NCBI RefSeq assembly: GCF_000518245.1
Contig: NZ_KI912402.1
Location: 364,544-428,543 of the forward strand
Source of the DNA: Brachyspira alvinipulli ATCC 51933
Lineage (GTDB): Bacteria > Spirochaetota > Brachyspiria > Brachyspirales > Brachyspiraceae
Direction: 5' to 3'
Length of the DNA: 64,000 nucleotides
A model generated the notes under the pieces. The model saw only the letters and a program-made list of their open reading frames with translations, searched no databases and was not told the origin of the DNA. A program made the position numbers and the translations under genes. Shown piece after piece: positions 9,080-17,155 of this stretch; position 1 is the stretch's first letter, and each line of letters starts with the position of its first letter.

Positions 9080-9586
9080 TTATTTTTGGTTTGTAGAGTT
9101 TTCGTTTGTAAATTTATTAACAAAGTTTAGAGAAACAGAGTTTATACAATATCTTGTCTGTTTTTCAGTAAATCCTTCATTATAGAATACATGCCCCATA
9201 TGTCCCCCACAATTGGCACATATCACTTCAACTCTACTTCCATCCTTTACTAGTTTGATGTTTTCTATTATAGCTTCATCAAAACTAGGCCATCCCGTAC
9301 CAGAGTTAAATTTAGCTTCAGAATGGAATAAAGGCGTATCACATATTTTACATGTGTATATACCATCTTCTTTCACATTTAAAAGGTCTCCAGTAAATGG
9401 TATTTCAGTACCTTTATTTATAAGTACATGATATTCCCTTTCTGTAAGCTCTCTAGTTTGATATGCTGCGTTATCATTATTATTTGTATAAGCAACACTC
9501 CTCTTTTCACTTTTCACTTCTGATTCATCGCAAGATATTAGAACCATGAAGCTTATCACAATTAATAATATAATATAATTTTTCAT
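9080..9586 (-). CDS. msrB: Peptide-methionine (R)-S-oxide reductase, lipoprotein form
   Basis: 168 residues from ATG 9586, which starts a lipoprotein signal (MKNYIILLIVISFMVLISCD, lipobox Cys 19). The MsrB domain shows both zinc CxxC pairs (CKIC at 79-82, CANC at 123-126), GTGWPSF at 96-102, HMGHVF near 129-134 and the catalytic Cys in RYCINSVSLNF at about 147. It reduces the R epimer of methionine sulfoxide. Together with msrA just downstream it forms an extracytoplasmic protein-repair pair; separate genes are common, but two lipid-anchored ones are less so. Confidence 0.93.
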   Translation of the reverse strand: MKNYIILLIVISFMVLISCDESEVKSEKRSVAYTNNNDNAAYQTRELTEREYHVLINKGTEIPFTGDLLNVKEDGIYTCKICDTPLFHSEAKFNSGTGWPSFDEAIIENIKLVKDGSRVEVICANCGGHMGHVFYNEGFTEKQTRYCINSVSLNFVNKFTNENSTNQK

Positions 9587-9635
9587 AATAATAATATTAT
9601 ATAACAATTATTTTTTAAATCAATAATTATGTTAA

Positions 9636-10619
9636 TTATTTATATGATTGAAGCGGAAATGAATATGCTGTTCTTGTTTTTACATCAAATATATTTCCAG
9701 AAGCATCTATTATTCTATAATCAAACATTTTAGTAAATTTTTTATATTTTATTTTTGCAGGAAGCGGTATAGTATTAATATTTCCAGAATATGCATCTAT
9801 ACTGTATAATACCATATCATCATTTTTTATATCAGATAATTTTTCCTGTATTATTGCAGGAGTATCTAAATATATTTTATTATCATCCTTCATATAGAAA
9901 AAACCACCCTTATAATGGTTTAAAAATGAAAGAAACTGTATTTTCCATATAATTTTTTTGCTGCCGTATAAAGATACGGACTCATTGTTATCTAATAAAA
10001 GCAAATCTTTATCAGCTGCTTTGAAAATTTGGGATATTTTAATATCAGAGTATCCTATTTCTTCTTTTGTATCTGTTAGAGAGCCAAAGTTTAAATGACT
10101 AATTGTTTTGTTTTCTGAAGTATAAGCATATGTAAATATACTTCTATTTTCATTGAAACATCCATTTTTTATAAAAATGTTTTCTTTTAATAAATAAACA
10201 ATTTTTTTTGTTTCTATATCATATACAAAAACACTGATTTTATTAAATTCACTTGCTCTAATAAATATATATCTAGGATTTGAAGTGAAGTACGCTTCAT
10301 ATACATACATAGTAGAGATTTCTAATAATACTTTATTAGTTCCAATTTCTATTATTTTAAATACATTATTTTTTGAATCGTTTGACGTAACAGATATAGT
10401 CATTATTTTTGTTCCGTCTAATGATAAATCTATAATAGAATAAGTTCTAGGATTTTTATGGAATGTTCTGCATATATCTAATTTAAAATCGTATAAAAAA
10501 CTGTTTCTGCTTCCTTTATAATAAGGTGTAAATATTCCTTTATTAGTTTTTTGATCTATATAAATAAAGTAATCATCTTTTTCTATTTCATTGTATATTA
10601 CATTTTGTTTTGCTATCAT
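9636..10619 (-). CDS. Hypothetical cytoplasmic protein, beta-propeller-like
   Basis: 327 residues with no signal peptide or membrane helix. The sequence is a run of short beta-strand units (for example SIIDLSLDGTKIMTISV, YEAYFTSNPRYIFIRAS, ISVFVYDIETKKIVYLL) that look like WD40/propeller blades, but no exact repeat signature is met. The start ATG lies eight bases after the upstream gene's stop, with aaggagtaataattt as ribosome-binding site inside that gene's end, so the two are translationally linked. Function is unknown. Confidence 0.6.
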   Translation of the reverse strand: MIAKQNVIYNEIEKDDYFIYIDQKTNKGIFTPYYKGSRNSFLYDFKLDICRTFHKNPRTYSIIDLSLDGTKIMTISVTSNDSKNNVFKIIEIGTNKVLLEISTMYVYEAYFTSNPRYIFIRASEFNKISVFVYDIETKKIVYLLKENIFIKNGCFNENRSIFTYAYTSENKTISHLNFGSLTDTKEEIGYSDIKISQIFKAADKDLLLLDNNESVSLYGSKKIIWKIQFLSFLNHYKGGFFYMKDDNKIYLDTPAIIQEKLSDIKNDDMVLYSIDAYSGNINTIPLPAKIKYKKFTKMFDYRIIDASGNIFDVKTRTAYSFPLQSYK

Positions 10620-10627
10620 ATAAATTA

Positions 10628-11605
10628 TTACTCCTTGATTTTCACTTTCATCATTACTTCGATATTTTGTCCGCTATTATTTTCCAGTACTGCATAATTC
10701 TCATATAATTCTATTACTTTTGCAGATCCTACAAAACTTTCAATATTTTTATAATATCTGTATTTATATAGCATCTCACTTGTATACCAAACATCTCCTT
10801 TTTCATTGCTTCTAATTCCAACATATGCTTTTGTATTATTAGTTTCAAAATATGCTTTAGGTATATTACTTATATTTGTTGAAGGAGATACTTCATTTGT
10901 AGGCATTTCTAATACTTTATCTATTTTGTATATATTAAATTCATCTCCATTTTTAATATTATTTTTTTTACCAAGATTTATATATAATTTTTTATCTTCT
11001 ACTCTTGTTATAACTCCTGATAGAGGAGGATTGTTAAAATAATCAGCAATACTATTAGCTATTTTATTGAATGCTGTTGTAGATGCCTGTCCTAATGCAG
11101 TTTCATTGAATAAGGCATCTTCGGATGAATATATTTGACTGTTGCTCGGCAAGGTGTAGCTTCCTTTTTCAATAAATGACTTTACTATTTTTAAAGAGTT
11201 AATATCCATTAAATTGACTTTAAACTCTACATTAGCTGTATATTTACCGCCTTTTTTTAAATCAAAATTTAATACTTCTCCAGTGATAATATAATCTGAA
11301 TTAAATGTTTCTTTTATAAAATTTGATGCTATTTGCAAATTAGTTATTAGGCTTTTATATGACATTACAATATCATATGATGTGAAATATGATATTAAGA
11401 GGTCATAATCTGTGACATCAAACATTTTAGTATTGATTATTGATTCTTCTAATACTCTAGGCATTCCATCATCTACTTTATACTCAGTTATCCATTCTTC
11501 ATTTGCACTTGAAAAAGGTAAAATAGTAAATGTTATAGAATATGCATTAATACCAATCGAGAGTATTAATAAAAATAATAATTTTTTATTCAGATTTAAA
11601 AACAT
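10628..11605 (-). CDS. CsgG/FlgT-like exported protein
   Basis: 325 residues with a signal peptide (about 1-22, ending SIGINAYS). The N-terminal domain starts ITFTILPFSS, continues with RVLEESIINTKMFDVTDYD and SDYIITGEVLNF, and matches the alpha/beta layout of CsgG-type and FlgT middle domains. A C-terminal part (GVITRVEDKKLYINLGKKNN) resembles the small barrel at the FlgT C-terminus. It is likely periplasmic or outer-membrane associated. Genes of this shape take part in curli export or flagellar motor stabilisation, but no curli genes are present. Cotranscribed with the gene at 9636-10619. Confidence 0.55.
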   Translation of the reverse strand: MFLNLNKKLLFLLILSIGINAYSITFTILPFSSANEEWITEYKVDDGMPRVLEESIINTKMFDVTDYDLLISYFTSYDIVMSYKSLITNLQIASNFIKETFNSDYIITGEVLNFDLKKGGKYTANVEFKVNLMDINSLKIVKSFIEKGSYTLPSNSQIYSSEDALFNETALGQASTTAFNKIANSIADYFNNPPLSGVITRVEDKKLYINLGKKNNIKNGDEFNIYKIDKVLEMPTNEVSPSTNISNIPKAYFETNNTKAYVGIRSNEKGDVWYTSEMLYKYRYYKNIESFVGSAKVIELYENYAVLENNSGQNIEVMMKVKIKE

Positions 11606-11608
11606 ATT

Positions 11609-11740
11609 TTAATAATCTTTGCTTATATCTTTTTTCTTATTAGGTTCTTTGTAGGAAATTATTGCATGCATAGATATGAATGCCATAATAATTCCTAAAA
11701 TAAAAATCATTTTTCTAAAAATTTTCATAAATACATCCAT
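11609..11740 (-). CDS. Small single-helix membrane protein
   Basis: A 43-residue frame (or 39 from the internal ATG at 11728) ends four bases before the CsgG/FlgT-like gene on the same strand. It begins MDVFMKIFRKMIFILGIIMA and consists of a basic start, one hydrophobic helix and a Lys-rich tail. No clear ribosome-binding site is visible. Its position as first gene of the operon and its typical inner-membrane topology support it. No family is recognised. Confidence 0.4.
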   Translation of the reverse strand: MDVFMKIFRKMIFILGIIMAFISMHAIISYKEPNKKKDISKDY

Positions 11741-11818
11741 AAAAATTACACTATTTTTATTATAGTACTAAAGTATAACAATTTCAATAGGTTAATGGAA
11801 AAATTAGCATTAAGTTAT

Positions 11819-11847
11819 TTGACAACTCACTTAACATAATATATTAT
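11819..11847 (+). promoter_or_regulatory. Sigma-70 type promoter of the LCP gene
   Basis: TTGACA at 11819-11824, a 17-base spacer, and TATTAT at 11842-11847. The start ATG of the LCP gene is eight bases after the -10 box, so the transcript would begin at or within a base or two of the ATG. Confidence 0.65.
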
Positions 11848-11854
11848 ATAGTAT

Positions 11855-13084
11855 ATGAATAGGATTAATAAAAAGAATAATAATGATGATAAAGCATTAA
11901 AAACCATAAGTCATGCTAATAAAAGAGCTACTATATTGATTACTGTATCTATAATATCTGTTAGCTGTTTATTAGTTTTTATACTTTATTATTTTTTCGT
12001 AAGCAGTCTTGATATAGCTAAAAAGAAAGATGAGCCTGTTTACTTTTCTTTATTATTTTTAGATGAAAAAAATGAGCCTTATGGTGCTTATGTAGGTATC
12101 GTATCAAGCCTTCATAATAGAATAGGATTAATAGGACTTCCTAGAAATATTTCTTTATGGGAAAATAAGAATTCGCCTAGAAGTGTTCCTTTAATAAATT
12201 TGTATAAAAACGGAGGTGAAAGTTCTGTTTTTAGAGCTATAGAAAATTCCGTTGATAAACGCATAACTTATAGGATCACTATTGATAATAATGCAATTTC
12301 TGATATTATAGATTTAATAGGCGGAGTCAAAATGTATATTGAAGAGCCTATAGAATTTAAAGATGAGGAGAAAGGATATAATCTTTCATTTGGAATAGGT
12401 GAGTGGCTATTTACTGGTAATAAAGTTATAGCATATTTACATTACCTTCGTATGAAAGGATATGAGGATATAGAAACTTTATATAGATTAGAAGATATTA
12501 TAGTTAATTCTATGATAGGATTAATTCAAAATCCTGAACTTAGAACTATAATACACTCTAAAGATATGAGAGACGCAATAGCATCTCATATGAAAAGTAA
12601 TTTAAGACCTCCTGATGTGAAAGCATTTTGTAATATATTAGCTAACAGCAATGAAAGAACATTAATTATAAACAATATAGATGCAAGATTCGATGATAAT
12701 GGCATTTTAACCCCTATATTTGAAGGAAGTGCTTTTGTGAAACAGATGGAAGATTTAACAGCTTATGTTGAACTTAAAACACAAAAGAGCGAATTAAATA
12801 ATGAGGATGTAAATTTAAGTGTATTAAATGCTACGGATGTTGCAGGACTTGCTGATAGAATAAATATTAGGATGCGTTACAGAGGTTTTGCTGCTGGAGA
12901 ATATGGAAACTTTACCACTAATTTAAATGAAAGTGTTGTTCTCGTTAGAGACGGACAAATAGAAAAAGCATTTATGGTTGCTAATGAGGGCAGGGTTACA
13001 AGAGTATATGCTAGCACGGACAGAAGAGTATTAAATAATGCAGTATTAATTTTGGGGAAAGACTATTATGAAATTACACAATAA
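11855..13084 (+). CDS. LytR-CpsA-Psr (LCP) family protein
   Basis: 409 residues. A basic cytoplasmic start and one helix (about 25-52) are followed by an LCP-like domain (about 60-250: SLLFLDEKNEPYGAYVGIV, IGLIGLPRNISL, IDLIGGVKMYIEEPIEF, AYLHYLRMKG) and a LytR C-terminal domain (about 325-405, LSVLNATDVAGLADRINIRM). LCP enzymes attach glycopolymers to peptidoglycan or related acceptors. Some of the usual Arg residues that bind the polyprenyl phosphate are hard to place, so the copy may be divergent. Translation probably starts on a leaderless message. It overlaps rsfS by 17 bases, a linkage seen in many bacteria. Confidence 0.75.
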   Translation: MNRINKKNNNDDKALKTISHANKRATILITVSIISVSCLLVFILYYFFVSSLDIAKKKDEPVYFSLLFLDEKNEPYGAYVGIVSSLHNRIGLIGLPRNISLWENKNSPRSVPLINLYKNGGESSVFRAIENSVDKRITYRITIDNNAISDIIDLIGGVKMYIEEPIEFKDEEKGYNLSFGIGEWLFTGNKVIAYLHYLRMKGYEDIETLYRLEDIIVNSMIGLIQNPELRTIIHSKDMRDAIASHMKSNLRPPDVKAFCNILANSNERTLIINNIDARFDDNGILTPIFEGSAFVKQMEDLTAYVELKTQKSELNNEDVNLSVLNATDVAGLADRINIRMRYRGFAAGEYGNFTTNLNESVVLVRDGQIEKAFMVANEGRVTRVYASTDRRVLNNAVLILGKDYYEITQ

Positions 13085-13472
13085 TGAAGAAAATTCAAAA
13101 CCTAAAAAGAAATTTATAGATAAAGAAACAGCTAAAGAATTAACATTAAGAGCTGCAAAAGCCTTAGATGATAAAAAATTAGAAAATATTGTTGTATTAG
13201 ATTTAGAAGGAGTTACAACATTATCTGATTATTTTATATTAGCTACTGCTTCTTCATCTCCTCAGATGAAAGCTGGTTCTGATGCTGTATATAAAGAGTT
13301 AAAAGAAGATGGCATTTTGCCTTATGCTGAAAATGATAATGATCCTGAGGCTCTTTGGTATTTAACTGATTATGGTTTTTTGGTAATACATATATTTACT
13401 GAAGAGGGCAGAGAGTATTATGATTTGGATAAGTTATGGCATGAAGCTAAAAAAATAGAATTAAATTATTGA
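13068..13472 (+). CDS. rsfS: Ribosomal silencing factor RsfS (Iojap family)
   Basis: 134 residues. The Iojap domain (about 22-130) shows AAKALDDKKLENIVVLDLEG, LSDYFILATASSSPQMKA, LWYLTDYGFLVIHIF and a terminal YDLDKLWHEAK. RsfS binds ribosomal protein uL14 and blocks subunit joining when nutrients are short. The gene starts inside the end of the LCP gene, so its translation is coupled to it. Length and motifs are typical. Confidence 0.95.
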   Translation: MKLHNNEENSKPKKKFIDKETAKELTLRAAKALDDKKLENIVVLDLEGVTTLSDYFILATASSSPQMKAGSDAVYKELKEDGILPYAENDNDPEALWYLTDYGFLVIHIFTEEGREYYDLDKLWHEAKKIELNY

Positions 13473-13531
13473 TAATTTTTTTGTAAAGTATTACAATATG
13501 AATGTAAATAAAATTTGTTAAGGAAATTGAT

Positions 13532-14278
13532 ATGAAAAAGATAAGAATATTTGCGGTACTAATATGTGCCTTATTATTTTCTAAATTCTCTTTTGCAGAG
13601 AGCGGATGGCAGTTCGGAGTAATGATTCCAATAGGAGCAAGTTTTAGCTTTTATAATGTTAATTTTAGTTCTCAAGCTACATCTGACTATATGAACAATT
13701 ATAAAAAAAGCACAGGTACAATAGGCTTTGATATAGGAGTAAATTTACAAGGCGGATATTTAGTATCAGACGGAGATATAGGTATCAGCTTATTGGCAGA
13801 TTTAGGGTACTCTCATGATTCATTTGGTTTGACAAGTTCTTATCAAAATACTGCAGGAAAAAAAGTAGATGTTAAAGAATATTATACATTTGAAAACTTA
13901 TCTGTAGGAATACTTCCTAAATTTCATTATAAAAATTTTGGAATTGGTTTAGGATTAGGAGTAAAAATACCTTTATATTTAACTCACTCTACTGAGTCAA
14001 AAATAGATAACACAAGTACAAAAACTTACGGATATTATAATGCTTCAAAGATAGATGATGTTATAAAAAATTCTGTAATTACTTATGTTAAGCTTACATT
14101 TGATTATTCTTTCTATGTTGCTGATGATATAGCACTTTTATTAGGAGCTTATTTAGGTACAGATTTCGGATTAGATTTACGCGGTGCTGAGGTAGTTATG
14201 GTAGAAAGCAGAGATTTAGCTTCATTCGATTTAGGCGTACAATTAGGTGTGAAATTCGGACAAGGTATATTTGATTAA
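13532..14278 (+). CDS. Outer-membrane beta-barrel protein
   Basis: 248 residues with a clear signal peptide (MKKIRIFAVLICALLFSKFSFA) and then alternating amphipathic strands rich in Gly and aromatic residues (QFGVMIPIGASFSFYNV, GTIGFDIGVNLQGGYLV, NFGIGLGLGVKIPLY, IALLLGAYLGTDFGL). The last strand ends FDLGVQLGVKFGQGIFD. This is the look of a small outer-membrane barrel; no specific function can be read. The ribosome-binding site is gttaaggaaattgat. It precedes the tRNA/SRP RNA cluster. Confidence 0.7.
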   Translation: MKKIRIFAVLICALLFSKFSFAESGWQFGVMIPIGASFSFYNVNFSSQATSDYMNNYKKSTGTIGFDIGVNLQGGYLVSDGDIGISLLADLGYSHDSFGLTSSYQNTAGKKVDVKEYYTFENLSVGILPKFHYKNFGIGLGLGVKIPLYLTHSTESKIDNTSTKTYGYYNASKIDDVIKNSVITYVKLTFDYSFYVADDIALLLGAYLGTDFGLDLRGAEVVMVESRDLASFDLGVQLGVKFGQGIFD

Positions 14279-14345
14279 AAATTATAATTAATATTTGCAA
14301 AAAAATATTAACTATGATATAATTCTTACACTCAAAAGTATTTAA

Positions 14346-14419
14346 GTGCCTGTAGCTCAATTGGATAGAGCATCAGATTGCGGTTCTGAAGGTTGGAAGT
14401 TCAAATCTTCTCAGGCACA
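14346..14419 (+). tRNA. tRNA-Arg, anticodon GCG
   Basis: A full cloverleaf is present: acceptor GTGCCTG/CAGGCAC, D stem GCTC/GAGC, anticodon stem TCAGA/TCTGA with loop TTGCGGT, a five-base variable loop, T stem GGAAG/CTTCT with loop TTCAAAT, and discriminator A. CCA is not encoded. The anticodon at 14380-14382 is GCG, where bacteria usually have ACG modified to ICG. The GCG form reads CGC/CGU without TadA editing. Confidence 0.93.
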
Positions 14420-14423
14420 AATT

Positions 14424-14509
14424 GGAGAGATGTCCGAGCTGGTTGAAGGAGCACGATTGGAAGTCGTGTGTACGTAACAGTACCGTGGGTTCGAATCCCA
14501 CTCTCTCCG
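14424..14509 (+). tRNA. tRNA-Ser, anticodon GGA
   Basis: Acceptor GGAGAGA pairs with the terminal tctctcc. The anticodon stem CACGA/TCGTG has loop TTGGAAG, giving GGA. A long variable arm (tgtacgtaacagtacc) is as expected for serine, the T loop is TTCGAAT, and the discriminator is G. It lies four bases after tRNA-Arg, so the two are one transcript. Confidence 0.95.
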
Positions 14510-14525
14510 TAAGCTAGTTTTGTAC

Positions 14526-14634
14526 ATCTCTTATAGCGGGGTTCTACGGCAGTTGATGATGAATCCGCCAGGTTCGGAAGGAAGCAACGGTAAGTCAACC
14601 CAACTGGGTGCTAGTTCTCCTGTTATAAGGGGCC
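14526..14634 (+). ncRNA. ffs: Signal recognition particle RNA (4.5S)
   Basis: The conserved SRP apical domain is visible around 14563-14590 as ccgccaggttcggaaggaag followed by caacggta, which binds Ffh. Flanking strands tcttatag / ctgttataagg close a long hairpin, and a run of T follows. The size of about 105 nt fits the bacterial small type. It guides co-translational membrane targeting. Confidence 0.93.
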
Positions 14635-14767
14635 TTTTTTCAAACCTCTTTATAATTATATTTTCATAATTTTTTATCTTTTTTTATTCATAAATAACTT
14701 GACAAAAATAATGTATTTTTATACAATGTATTATTATATAAATATTAATTTTTAGGAGAAAATATAA

Positions 14768-16051
14768 ATGGCTACTAAAAAGAAAGAAACTGCTGAAGTG
14801 AAAAAAGATGGTAAAAGCGAAGCTATTGAAGCTATTACCGATCAGATAAATAAAAAATACGGTCCGGGTTCTTTTATGAGACTTGGAAGCAATAAAACTG
14901 TTAATGTTGATGTTATTTCTACAGGTGCTTTAACTCTTGACCATGCCTTAGGAGTAGGAGGAATTCCTCGCGGAAGAATCATAGAAATTTACGGACATGA
15001 GGCTTCCGGTAAAACTACATTGACTTTACATATCATAGCAGAAGCTCAAAAGGCTGGAGGATATGCTGCTTTTATAGATGCTGAACATGCTTTAGACCCA
15101 GTGTATGCGAGTGCTTTGGGTGTAGATATAGATAATTTATATATTTCTCAGCCTAACAGTGGTGAAGAAGCACTTGAAATATTAGAAAAAGTTGTTTCTT
15201 CTACTGCTTTTGATATAGTTGTTGTTGACTCTGTTGCCGCATTGGTTTCTAAGGCAGAGCTTGCTGGAGATATAGGGGATGCTCATATAGCTTTGCAGGC
15301 AAGGCTTATGAGTCATGCTTTGAGAAAACTTACTGCTATAATAAGCAATACTAATACTGCTGTTATATTTATTAACCAATTAAGACAAAATATCGCCACT
15401 ACTGGCTATGGTGCTGGACCTACAGAAACTACTACAGGCGGTAAGGCTTTGAAATTTTATTCTTCTGTAAGGCTTGATATTAGAAGAACAGAATGGATTA
15501 AAAAAGGCGATGATACTATAGGTCATAAAGTAAAAATAAAAGTTGTAAAAAATAAATTATCATCTCCATTTAAAGTTGTAAATTTGGAAATAATATTCGG
15601 ACAAGGTATATCATCAGAGGGACTTTTAATAGATTTAGCTATGGAGGCAAAAATCATTACAAGAAGCGGGGCATGGTTCTATTATAATGGAGAGCAAATC
15701 GCACAAGGTAAGGAAAAGGTTAGAGACTTATTAGCATCTGATCCTAAAATGCGTATGGAGCTTGAAATACAAATCAGAGAGACACTTAATATGGGCGGTG
15801 TTGATAAAGTTAAAGAAAAACTTGCTGAGTACTTGGAAGAACAGAAGAATGGAGGAGTACCAAAAGAAAAATCTATTAGTAATGAAGAAGAGACTCCAGT
15901 TACAAAGAAAAAATCTTCTAAAAAAGTAGATACGGATGATTCTGATCTTCTAATGAGTGCAGAAGAGGCTTATTCTAGTGATGATGATGATGAAACCTAT
16001 AATGATAATGAGTTTGAAGACGACAGTATTATAACTCCTGTAAAAAATTAA
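14768..16051 (+). CDS. recA: Recombinase RecA
   Basis: 427 residues that form the ATP-dependent strand-exchange filament and promote LexA-type autocleavage. Walker A is GHEASGKT at 76-83, [10 protein letters not shown] corresponds to the Walker B region, and [25 protein letters not shown] covers loop L2. The core ends near residue 345. The remaining roughly 80 residues form an unusually long Lys/Ser then Asp/Glu-rich tail (E. coli RecA is 353 residues). The ribosome-binding site is tttttaggagaaaatata. A terminator follows. Confidence 0.98.
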   Translation: MATKKKETAEVKKDGKSEAIEAITDQINKKYGPGSFMRLGSNKTVNVDVISTGALTLDHALGVGGIPRGRIIEIYGHEASGKTTLTLHIIAEAQKAGGYAAFIDAEHALDPVYASALGVDIDNLYISQPNSGEEALEILEKVVSSTAFDIVVVDSVAALVSKAELAGDIGDAHIALQARLMSHALRKLTAIISNTNTAVIFINQLRQNIATTGYGAGPTETTTGGKALKFYSSVRLDIRRTEWIKKGDDTIGHKVKIKVVKNKLSSPFKVVNLEIIFGQGISSEGLLIDLAMEAKIITRSGAWFYYNGEQIAQGKEKVRDLLASDPKMRMELEIQIRETLNMGGVDKVKEKLAEYLEEQKNGGVPKEKSISNEEETPVTKKKSSKKVDTDDSDLLMSAEEAYSSDDDDETYNDNEFEDDSIITPVKN

Positions 16052-16066
16052 TATTTTGGGAATTAT

Positions 16067-16094
16067 GGGACTTTATCATTATAAAGTCCCTTTT
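16067..16094 (+). terminator. Rho-independent terminator of recA
   Basis: Stem gggacttta / taaagtccc with a six-base loop, then ttttag. Confidence 0.85.
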
Positions 16095-16133
16095 AGTTTA
16101 TTAAAAATAAAATATATACATATTTTTATAAAA

Positions 16134-16142
16134 TGATATAAT
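16134..16142 (+). promoter_or_regulatory. Extended -10 promoter
   Basis: TGA-TATAAT, an extended -10 box, ends seven bases before the ATG at 16150. No good -35 hexamer is seen. Spacing puts transcription start at the ATG. Confidence 0.5.
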
Positions 16143-16149
16143 ATTTTAA

Positions 16150-17004
16150 ATGAAGTTGATAAAATTTGTATTTATTTTGACTATATACATATTTCTAATA
16201 TTTAAGCCGTTGATAGCACAAACTAATATGCAGTCAGGTTTATATATTGGTGCTGATTTAAATGGTCGTTTTAGTCCTTATTTAGATGGCGGCGGAAGAA
16301 TTTTTTTATTTTACAGATTTATATCAGATGTTTTTCCAGGATATATTTGGGAAGGTATAAAAACAGATATAGGAATAAGCGATCATATAAGTGCTGAAAT
16401 GAATAGGTTTACAGTTTTCCTAAATATTTCTATAACATCATATTTCACTATAGATGCTAAAGTATCTCTTCTCAATTATTATCTTTCGTATGCTAAAAGA
16501 GGGTTTGTTAATTTTGATAGTCCAGATTCTGATTTTGGAACAAATGGAATATTAAATGCCCATAAAACATCAAACATTTCACTTGAGGCAGAAATTACTC
16601 CAACATTTAGGGTAAGTTTTTTAAAATCTCTATTTGAAGGAAGGGGATTAACATTGCAGGCGGGAGTAACTTTTAAATATGCACATAATCAGTATGGAAA
16701 ATACCATTTAGATTATGATTTACTTTTAATAAGGGATCAAGATGATATATCATATAAACTAGACACGATGCTTCTTTTTGATTTAATGCCGTTATCTGTA
16801 GGTATTAATTATATGCTGGCTTATATGAATAACACTAAACAGCTTTGGCAGTCAATAGGAGCTTATGCACATTTCCAATATGAATTTTTAAACAGAATAT
16901 ATACTGAAGTAAATTTAAAAATAGGACAGTATATGACTCATCCTCAATTCAAAGCAACATTATATTTTGATATGAACGCTATGATAACCTATAGAATTAT
17001 CTAA
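16150..17004 (+). CDS. Outer-membrane beta-barrel protein
   Basis: 284 residues with a signal peptide (about 1-24, ending PLIAQT). Many amphipathic strands follow, with aromatic girdle residues (GLYIGADLNGRFSPYL, FTVFLNISITSYFTIDAKVSL, GLTLQAGVTFKYAHNQYGKY, IYTEVNLKIGQYM). The C-terminus ends on an aromatic strand, AMITYRII. This is typical of an integral outer-membrane protein; no function can be assigned. The message is probably leaderless. Confidence 0.65.
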   Translation: MKLIKFVFILTIYIFLIFKPLIAQTNMQSGLYIGADLNGRFSPYLDGGGRIFLFYRFISDVFPGYIWEGIKTDIGISDHISAEMNRFTVFLNISITSYFTIDAKVSLLNYYLSYAKRGFVNFDSPDSDFGTNGILNAHKTSNISLEAEITPTFRVSFLKSLFEGRGLTLQAGVTFKYAHNQYGKYHLDYDLLLIRDQDDISYKLDTMLLFDLMPLSVGINYMLAYMNNTKQLWQSIGAYAHFQYEFLNRIYTEVNLKIGQYMTHPQFKATLYFDMNAMITYRII

Positions 17005-17155
17005 AATTTTATTATTTATGTATATACTTTTTAAAAATAATAAGTTTTGGAATTCTATATTTTATTACGGTTAAATAATTACTAAAATTATTGCATTATG
17101 ATATTTTTTGATTTATATTATTTAGCATCAAATTTATATTTTAGGAGTTATTTAT

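Noticed and set aside
14401-14598. 65-residue minus-strand frame
   Set aside because: It is antisense to tRNA-Arg, tRNA-Ser and SRP RNA, whose structures explain the sequence.
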